Of a stretch of DNA of 64,000 nucleotides, positions 57,040 through 64,000 are shown piece after piece. The position numbers were made by a program, and so were the translations under genes. The first letter of the stretch is position 1; each line of letters begins with the position of its first letter. The notes below the pieces were generated by a model, which saw only the letters and a program-made list of their open reading frames with translations, was not told where the DNA came from and made no database searches. Source of the DNA: Clarkia xantiana subsp. parviflora (lineage: Eukaryota; Streptophyta; Magnoliopsida; Myrtales; Onagraceae); assembly GCA_036873135.1 (NCBI GenBank), contig JAPTYO010000009.1, positions 23,519,756 to 23,583,755 on the forward strand, given 5' to 3'.

Positions 57040-57620
57040 ATATTTGCCAACAGGAGAAGGTTCTCTAGGCGACGCCAAAACCACAAGAACAGTACAGAAA
57101 AGCGCCGCCGCCAATAAACTCATCATATCAAGGAATGATGATGTGACGACCAACTTAGTACCGACTTGGAGGAAACTCATCATTTTAAGGAATAATGAGG
57201 TGGCAACCTTCTTGACACCGCTACAGAAGGAAATCTACTCTTCTAAGTAAAAGTGAGGTCGTCATGAGAAAACCCACTCTCTTAAGTAAAAGTGAGGTGC
57301 CACCTATTTATCACCTGCTTGGCACCACCAAAAAAAAAAACCCTCTGATGAAGCTAACTCCGCCATAAAGTCGGTTTCAATCCTATATAAATAGAGTAAT
57401 AACTTACACATTTACAAGATTTATACTTTCAATACACTTATACTAATTTAAGTTTCAGAGTGGAATCAGGGGAACAACGTCACCTTTTCCAAGTCTCGCC
57501 AGAAGAACAAGTTATCCCACAAAGCTTCCCAACTTCAGAGAGACGCCAAGGCAAAGAACCAGAAGAGCCTCGCCCAGACTAAGCCAGACTTTCAAGATCC
57601 AACAGAACCGACGTCATGGA
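57040..57620 (+). repeat. Diverged LTR related to that at 51-835
   Basis: Shares with 51-835 the order of AAGTAAAAGTGAGG-like repeated units, GGTGCCACCT-CCTGCTT, AAGTCGGT-TC-CCTATATAAATAG (TATA, ~57392) and AGTTTCAGAGTGGAATCAGGGG (57453-57474). The termini are decayed. Confidence 0.5.
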
Positions 57621-57925
57621 AGCCGACTCGTGCAACATTCAAATTTTACTTAGATTAAAATATATTTATGTTATATCGTTATTATACAAAATTTCATTTT
57701 AAAATTAATATATAATTTTTTGTTGGATTAAGTTAACTAATGATAAATTGCTAAATCGGTAAATTTAAGATTTAAAATGTAGTAGAATCAACTATAGTGT
57801 CACATTAACTTTCACGTCATTCAATATTATTTTCCAATTTTATATTCTACAAAAATATATTTGTTTTCTTTAATCTATTGTAATATTACTTTTAAATATC
57901 GTAATCAAATAAACATAACTTTTTC
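57605..57925. repeat. Dispersed repeat, copy 1 (copy 2 at 62490-62872)
   Basis: Shares with 62490-62872 GTCATGGAA, GTTGGATTAAGTTAACTAATGATAAAT, TAAATTTAAGAT, GTAGAATCAACT and CATTAACTTTCACGTCAT in the same order with small indels. AT-rich and non-coding. Confidence 0.75.
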
Positions 57926-57976
57926 TATGTTACTCTGATTTACAAACATATTTTTTCATGTGAAAGTAGAGATGAT

Positions 57977-58713
57977 TAGGGCTGAAAGTAAAATCCGGTA
58001 AGACCGAAAAACCGCCAAAAACCAAACCAGACCAGTCCGAAAAAATCGAACCGTACATAGACCGTTTGATGTGTGGTCGTATTTTTTTATGTATTATTCG
58101 GTTTTCCGGTTCAGTTCGGTCCTCATGTTTTAAAAACCGTGGAGATCGAACTAGAGCGAAGTTATCTAATATTATAATATAATATGATATATATTATGTA
58201 TTATAATAAGATAATTTAAAGTTTTTTCTTAAGGAAATCAAATTTTTTCTATTACTATTACTATTATTATAATAATTATTATTATTATTATTACTACTAC
58301 TTTCATCTTTTTTAGTGGTAATAAAATTATCTTCTTCTCAATTCCTCTATATTTTTTACGTTTCAATTTATGGTAGTGTCAAGTTTCTCTTTTTATTAAC
58401 TTTGGAGCTTTGAGTATATTCTATTAGTATGAGTTGTATGAAATTTTAATTAGTATTCAACATAATTTGATTAATGGGTACTTTAACGTGGTAAACCTGT
58501 AAAAATTGGAGATATTTTAAATATTCATTATTACTTCGGATTTTTGGTTTAAACCGAAAACCGAACCGAAAAAAACGTACTAAAGATGGATGGTTTATTT
58601 TTTTATATACGGATTTTTGGTCGGATTTTTTTGTTGAAAAAATCTGGTCCGAATAAATCGGACCCGGCTGAATTAACTAAAAATCCGGTCCGACCGAACT
58701 GGTTTCACCCCTC
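57977..58713. mobile_element. hAT-like MITE with 8-bp TSD
   Basis: The ends TAGGGCTGAAA and (reverse complement) GAGGGGTGAAACC enclose GGTCCGAAC/CCGAACC subterminal motifs. Perfect 8-bp flanks GAGATGAT lie at 57969-57976 and 58714-58721. The interior is AT-rich with ATT microsatellite and no ORF. Confidence 0.75.
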
Positions 58714-58721
58714 GAGATGAT

Positions 58722-59133
58722 GAGTGATGACGTATGAATGACATATGACATTATATATTTTAACAATAAGATAAATATGTATTTTTTTAATATATTAATA
58801 CAAAAAAACAATTTTTTGCGAGTCAAAAATACTATAACATAAGTTTTCATATAAGTAGAATCTCACGTAAAGTGCGGAATAATAACAACTAATATTAAAA
58901 GAACATCTATATTTTATTATTAATTTTTTATAAGTAAGATAAAAATATATAATATTATAACATTATATGTAAACATTTAAATAAGTATTTGCATAATAAA
59001 ATATTTATGCGACATACTACTATTTATGCACCATACTACTAGCATTGTAAACTTGTGTACACATATATTATAAATATGATGTAGAAATTGATACACGTTA
59101 AATTAGTATGGTTGTGTGTGATGGTTCTGCTGA
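58722..59133. other. AT-rich spacer, nothing recognised
   Basis: Very AT-rich; no ORF, RNA gene or repeat termini. Confidence 0.4.
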
Positions 59134-59141
59134 CTGGGGTG

Positions 59142-60504
59142 TAGGGCTGGGCATAAAAACCGGTTCGGGCGAACCGAATTGGAACCAAACCGACCGAACC
59201 AATACGAACTGGTTCTAACTGAACCGGTTCTTAAATGGTTCGGTTCTGATAAGGAATATATGGACCGGTTTTCGACTGGTTCAAAAAAGGTTCTGAACCA
59301 GTTTTTCAGAACCACTTTTGTTACATAAAGTCTAAATTGTTAGGTAGTAATACACCCTGGTATCCTTTTGGTTGGGGGGGGGGGGGGGGGAATAAAGGGC
59401 TATAAACGAGCTGAGTATCTGGGAATCTCGACTCGACTCAGTTTACTCGAACTCGACCGAGCCTTAATTTTTCATGCTTGAGCTCGACTCGGTACCATAC
59501 TTGACGTGTTCGAGTTCAGGTCGACTCGGCTCGATAAGGTTAAAAAATTTAATTAAATTATAAATGGCGCACCTTAACTCGAGTTCGAACTCAACTCGAT
59601 TAGGATTTTGCCTCGAACTCGAGCTCGAACTCTTCTTGGAATCAATATATACATATACAATATTATATCGTAAAACTCGAAAATCTCAATCTCAAACTCG
59701 AACTCAACTCGAATAGGCAAAACAAAAAAGCTCGATTTGCGAGCCTCTTGAGTCGAGTACTAGTGAGCTCGAACTCGACTCGATATCAGAAAAATATCGA
59801 CTCGACTCGAAATTTAGCGAGTCAAATTTGAATATCGACCGAGCCGATCTCGAGCAGCTCACGAGTAGCTTGACTCGTTTACACGCATATGGTAGATCCT
59901 TCACTATATGGGTTTGGTTCATATTGGATATATAGGTGGTAGGAGCACGTTTGTTTACTTATATATAGTTATTACATATTATGTTAGCCCAGACCAGTTC
60001 TACAATAAATTGAGTTCAGTTTTGAGCTAGAAACTTAACTCAGAAATAGTTATATATTTTAACTGAGATGATTGATTAACTCGCTTAATATACAAACAGT
60101 TTCTATTTTTTTCAACCAGAGATTTGCTGCAATTTTGAAGTTTGAGCTACGCCTCTTGACGTCGTAAAAATTCTCGAGATTTATGTTTTAAATATTTTGA
60201 CTTTTTTATATTATTCGATTGTTTGAAATTTAGACTTTTATATTTCTACTCTGAAGCGATCAATTGTATTTATAGTTTATATTTTGCAAATTTGTGAATT
60301 GCTTATGGATTATCAACTCGTGTGTGTATTTTGAATTTTAGTTTAAAAAAAGGTTCAAAATCGGTTCGAACCGGTTCTGTTATGGTTCGTTTCTAGGACC
60401 TAAAATCTGGTTCGGTTCTTACATGGTACAGGGAACCAGCTGAACTTAAATTCAGGTTCGGTTCTGAACCGGTTCGGCCCAGAACCGAATCATGCCCAAC
60501 CCTA
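59142..60504. mobile_element. hAT-like MITE with nested second element
   Basis: The ends TAGGGCTGGGCAT and (reverse complement) TAGGGTTGGGCATGATTCGG are inverted repeats. The flanks CTGGGGTG (59134-59141) and CTGAGGTG (60505-60512) match at 7 of 8. Subterminal GAACCGGTTC motifs are abundant at both ends. Between about 59390 and 59890 lies another repeat with a different motif set. Confidence 0.75.
59390..59890. mobile_element. Nested hAT-like MITE (GAACTCGACTCG family)
   Basis: CTATAAACGAGCTGAG on the left and the reverse complement of GACTCGTTTACACGC on the right are inverted ends of a common plant hAT MITE type, with CGAACTCGA/TCGAGTTCG subterminal motifs throughout. A G-run of about 18 bases (59375-59392) hides the left junction, so no duplication could be assigned. 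Confidence 0.6.
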
Positions 60505-60559
60505 CTGAGGTGTGCAGAAGAAGAGTGTTTTGTAAAATGATATGTATAGAGCAAAAATT

Positions 60560-61043
60560 CCAATCTATGCCACAAATCGATTTTATAGAGACAACCCGCG
60601 CATTACCAAATTAACTTTGCAACAGATCTAGTCAGCCAGCCTTTTACAATTACATTGCATCTATCACAGTGGAAACGAAGATTTTCAGGAACTTACTCTC
60701 TTAGACACGTTCCATCGATGAAACAGAACTTATTCCTAGCAAGTAGTGCATCAGACATAGAACGTACCCATATATGATAATTATTGCAGCTAGTGAGTTA
60801 CACATCAATCTATAATGATCCCGGACCATCAATTAAATGGAGATACAATCGATATTCAATTCCAAGTTCGAGAGGTGAATCCTGATGTGTGCGATCTTCA
60901 GTAGCAGTTGGATTAGCTCTATTAGCTCCGATTGGAGTAGTCGAAGGTCCAGTAGTCAATCCTCTTCCAAGTCCAGCTCCTCTTCCAGCTGCATTGGATC
61001 CTAGGCGCGGCCTTACATTGTCATTTTCCGGAGATCCAGACAT
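60560..61043 (-). pseudogene. Copia gag remnant
   Basis: The minus-strand frame from 61043 starts MSGSPENDNV and reaches YLHLIDGPGSL before a stop. Beyond it, in shifted frames, come YHIWVRSMSDALLARNKFCF-IDGTC and DRCNVIVKGWLTRSVAKLI. This is the order of the copia gag N-terminal region (LHPSDHPG, NY-W-RAM--AL-AKNK-GF-DG, W-RCN-MV-SWL). Protease and pol are missing; the right edge of the hAT element lies just beyond. Confidence 0.65.
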
Positions 61044-61294
61044 CGCGATAAAAGTGAACGAAAAATCTCAGAAACACAAGAAAATCTGAGAAACGATGAG
61101 AGAATTCAGTGACGGTATCGCCACGTAAGTACGACTTCCCCATCAAACCTGAATCTCAGATCACCAATAGAAAATAATCACAATGCCAACTCAATCGCAG
61201 TTCAATCGATGAACTCGATCAACAAAATCCGATCAAAAGCGCCGATGTGCTCGCCGAAAAAAGAACATTTAGGATTTTGGTAGCTCTGATACAA

Positions 61295-61480
61295 TGATAA
61301 CTTGGGATTGAAACCTCAAAGAATTCATTAAAGTCAAAAATGAGAGAGAGCTACCATTTATAGTAGGTAGTTCATCAACATAAATAACAACCATATTATA
61401 TCTTATTTACAACAAGACCCCTAAACTATTTATAGCATCTAACACAGTCCCTAAAGTTACATAATTCTACATATACATCA
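61295..61480 (-). repeat. Very short (186-bp) 5' LTR of the copia gag remnant
   Basis: On the minus strand TGATGTATATGTAG...CCCAAGTTATCA has TG/CA ends, followed directly by TTGTATCAGAGCTACC, a diverged tRNA-Met primer-binding site. It lies about 250 bp before the gag remnant. No 3' LTR was found. Confidence 0.6.
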
Positions 61481-61517
61481 ATCGAGAGAACCAAAAGTGA
61501 GCGAGGATAGTTAATTA

Positions 61518-61694
61518 ATGGCAGCGATGGAGACATTAGTGAAGGTTAGTCGAGTCTTCTTGGCGGCGCATGAAGATACAACGAAATTCTCCTTCTCCGA
61601 CCGGAAGAAATCGAACTCCACAATCTTTTCTAACATTGTGATTGTACTGTACAACAACGTACCACACAATAGGAATATAAATTGGAGAAGATAG
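61518..61694 (+). other. Small open frame, 58 codons, unassigned
   Basis: ATG at 61518, stop at 61692-61694, beginning MAAMETLVKVSRVFL. It lies between a copia LTR and a solo LTR. No family recognised; a short host gene fragment or chance are both possible. Confidence 0.2.
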
Positions 61695-61760
61695 TACTCT
61701 GAGTACAGACTTCTCGCCATTTCCAGACTCCATACATATACCGATAATAAAACAGTAAAT

Positions 61761-62476
61761 TGTTGGATCACGGTCGAAGCTCCGGTAAGTTCTTGACGGC
61801 AAACCCGAACTCCTTAGCTCCGCGTAATCCTGCAAAAAGGGATGATCCGGGTGGTGACCAAGAATCCCTCTCCGATGCTTAAATGAGAGTTTGAACGATG
61901 GGGTGGATAGCAAAAGTCTAAGTTCGTCTTAGAGAATGTGTGTTCTGAGGTAACTTCCTCCTTTATATAGGAGGAGAAGTTACCTCAGTTACCTGTAACT
62001 GTGCCTGGCGGTTAACCCACGTTCCGTATATCTCGTTCAAGATTCCGTATATCTTGCCCCACGCTCCGCGTATCTCGGGCACGTCCTGCGTATCTCGGGG
62101 GAGTTTATCCATATCTTAACCGTTTCCCCACTACTCTATCTAGTAGGCGGGTTTCTTGGCCTTATCCTCTGATCACAAGTCCCGATCCGTATCGGGGACT
62201 CCAGAGTTGTCTCATTCTAGGTCACCACCCAGGACCCCTCGTCCCACAGGACAGGGTCAGCATTCTTAGGGCTTTATTATCGGGGCCTTCTCAAAGGCGT
62301 ATCGGAGCCTACTCAGAGGCTTCTCGTCGGGAGCATTCAATTCATATATCGGGACCGATCTCGTCGGGACCCTTCATACTGGGCTTCTGGGCCTTCCAGG
62401 CCTTTCGCGAGGCCCACTAAGCCTACCCGCCATTATTGACTGTTAACGGGGCTAACGATTACATCGGAACCCATCA
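61761..62476 (-). mobile_element. Solo LTR of the nested gypsy family, 5-bp TSD
   Basis: 716 bp, closely alike 32916-33643 and 43453-44189 (TGTTGGATCACGG...GGAACCCATCA on the plus strand). Perfect duplications TAAAT lie at 61756-61760 and 62477-62481. It carries one unit fewer of the ~19-bp CCGCGTATCTCG repeat than the two LTRs of the full element. Confidence 0.92.
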
Positions 62477-62489
62477 TAAATATTATTGT

Positions 62490-62872
62490 ATCATATCCGA
62501 ACTGGCCATCGAACTGATGTCATGGAAAACAACTTGTGCAACAGTCAAAAGTTTACTTAAATAAAAAAAATATTTATATTATAATATTATTAACTCTATT
62601 ATAATATTATTAACTCACGTTTTATGCGAAATTTCATTTTTAAATTAATATTTATTTTTTTAATTACGTTGGATTAAGTTAACTAATGATAAATAGCTAA
62701 TCAGTAAATTTAAGATATAAAATGCAGTAGAATCAACTCTGGTATCACGTTAACTCTCACATCATTTAATAATATTTTCCAATTTTACATTCTATAAAAA
62801 ATATTTTGTTTTCTTTAATTTATTATAACATTATTTACTTTTAAATGAAATATCCTAATCAAGTAAACACAA
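62490..62872. repeat. Dispersed repeat, copy 2 (copy 1 at 57605-57925)
   Basis: See copy 1 for shared blocks. It has an extra direct duplication of TTATAATATTATTAACTC at about 62572-62612. The gypsy LTR at 62873 has inserted near its right end. Confidence 0.75.
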
Positions 62873-63535
62873 TGATGGATATACGCCCAATTTGAACCCG
62901 TTTCCATTCGGATTGTCTTATTTTGGCCACCCCACTCATGATTATAATTCGAAACTTTGACCCCAAACACTTTACCCACAGCGCGAACGGCCTGGACAAG
63001 CAAAAATACTCGCCCGATCTCACCTAGGTGAGATTGGACCACCTGGACCGATCTCCCCTAGGAGAGGTTGGTCCAGCTTGGACCGTTCCCAGGGCCTACG
63101 GGTCGGATTTACCCGACTCACACTTAGACTTTTTCATCCACCTCTCTGTGTCATTGAGGGTTTAATCCTGTCGTTATGTGTTAATTAAGTGAGCTTAGAG
63201 ATTAACCGTGTCATTAAGCCACATTAATCCCCCCGAAGTCTATATATAGCGATCAAATTCCATTCATTTCGGGTTACATTGCATCTTTACTCGTTTTAGC
63301 TCTGCCTTCTCTCTAGATTTCATCTCTCTAGAATACCGAACTTACTTAGGCATCAGAGAGGGCTCACCGAGCACCACCCCCCTCTCCGTGCTCGGTACCG
63401 CCCCTTGTGCAGGTTTGCAAGGAGTCGGGTAACAGATCATATCTTCGAGCTGACGGATCACTGAAGAGGACAACTCACCCGCGAGAAGTGTCATTCGGAT
63501 CAAAAACCCGCCGACCCGATACACACGACTTAACA
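62873..63535 (+). repeat. 5' LTR of a gypsy element that runs off the window
   Basis: TGATGGATATACGCCC...CACGACTTAACA; same family as 4981-5772 and 8388-9496. A TATA box (CTATATATAG) is at about 63240-63249. GATCTCACCTAGGTGAGAT palindromes lie at 63018-63040. It is followed by a PBS. Confidence 0.85.
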
Positions 63536-63536
63536 C

Positions 63537-63553
63537 TTGGCGTCGTCCATGGG
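63537..63553 (+). promoter_or_regulatory. Primer-binding site of the right-end gypsy element
   Basis: TTGGCGTCGTCCATGGG begins one base after the LTR. The first 11 bases are the same as in the site at 43434-43452, so the elements probably use the same tRNA. Confidence 0.7.
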
Positions 63554-63586
63554 TTTTGAACAAAAAGCCTGGTTATCACAAGATCT

Positions 63587-64000
63587 ATGACAAACAGTCT
63601 GCCATCTAGGGATAACCGTCCACCGGGGGACAACATGCCGCCAAACAATCAAGGAGGACAACCTGTACATTCACCGCGACATCCCGTACCCCCGGCAAGA
63701 TAACCTACTCTGCAGGGGTAGCCTGCACCCCCTGCACGTCAAACAACCCCACAGGCTCCCCAGGTAAACAACCAAGGAGGACCGTCACGCCCAGCTGGGG
63801 CTGAGTCTTCCACTGCTTCGACCCCTATGACTAGACGACCACAGGGGCAGGGTGTGCAACAAGGAGTACAGTCTCAAGGATACCAATACATGACACCTCC
63901 ACAGGGGTACCACTATGGAACACATCCTCAGGAGTATCCATATGGAATGCCAACACAAGGAAACAACAACCGGGCTCATACCACCAATACAAGACCTATT
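63587..64000 (+). pseudogene. Gypsy gag N-terminus with two in-frame stops, cut by the window end
   Basis: The frame from the ATG at 63587 begins MTNSLPSRDNRPPGDN and is rich in Q, G and P (QGYQYMTPPQGYHYG near the end). TAA at 63701-63703 and TAG at 63719-63721 break it; beyond them the same frame is open to 64000. Only the low-complexity N-terminal region is in view, so the assignment rests mainly on its place after LTR and PBS. Confidence 0.65.

Overview
The window is nuclear DNA of a flowering plant, probably a eudicot. Its genes have many short exons with GT-AG introns in AT-rich DNA and are separated by nested LTR retrotransposons and small DNA transposons. Only two protein-coding host genes are clear: an otubain-type (OTU) deubiquitinase on the plus strand (10276-12991) and a Mei2-like RNA-binding protein on the minus strand (16493-20498). 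There is also a box C/D snoRNA (51362-51441) whose 5' flank is broken by a retrotransposon. Everything else is transposon DNA or unrecognised AT-rich spacer.

Left part (1-9500). The 3' LTR of a retrotransposon (51-835) is inserted in one LTR of a large element on the minus strand (836-9496). That element has no readable gag or pol and looks like a non-autonomous LARD. Its interior holds a 27-bp and a ~90-bp minisatellite, and a related solo LTR (4981-5772, TSD GGGGG) has landed inside the second one.

Gene island (9500-23800). The OTUB gene has 8 coding exons plus a 5'-UTR intron, one GC-AG intron, and a 1-nt frameshift in the last exon. The Mei2-like gene has 11 coding exons, all in phase, but lacks the first of the usual three RRMs. 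Around them lie hAT-like and Mutator-like MITEs and an RNase H-like pseudogene.

Nested retrotransposon block (23822-44387). A degraded Ty1/copia element on the minus strand (TSD AATAG) carries an 11.3-kb Ty3/gypsy element of Tat type (32916-44189, TSD GTGGA) in its 5' LTR. The gypsy element has gag, protease, RT, RNase H and integrase on the minus strand. On the plus strand it has a spliced antisense ORF pair behind its own TATA box.

snoRNA locus (45231-51441). A telo-box/site II/TATA promoter is followed by a transcribed-looking leader. A 5.8-kb non-coding copia-type element (45549-51361, TSD AGCAG) then sits exactly in the 5' terminal stem of the snoRNA. The snoRNA guide matches a conserved 18S rRNA segment.

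Right part (51600-64000). This holds SINE copies, hairpins, a ~920-bp foldback repeat, a decayed copia pol with its 3' LTR, hAT MITEs (one nested in another), a copia gag remnant with a very short LTR, and a solo LTR of the same gypsy family (TSD TAAAT). It ends with the 5' LTR, PBS and stop-containing gag of another gypsy element that runs off the end.
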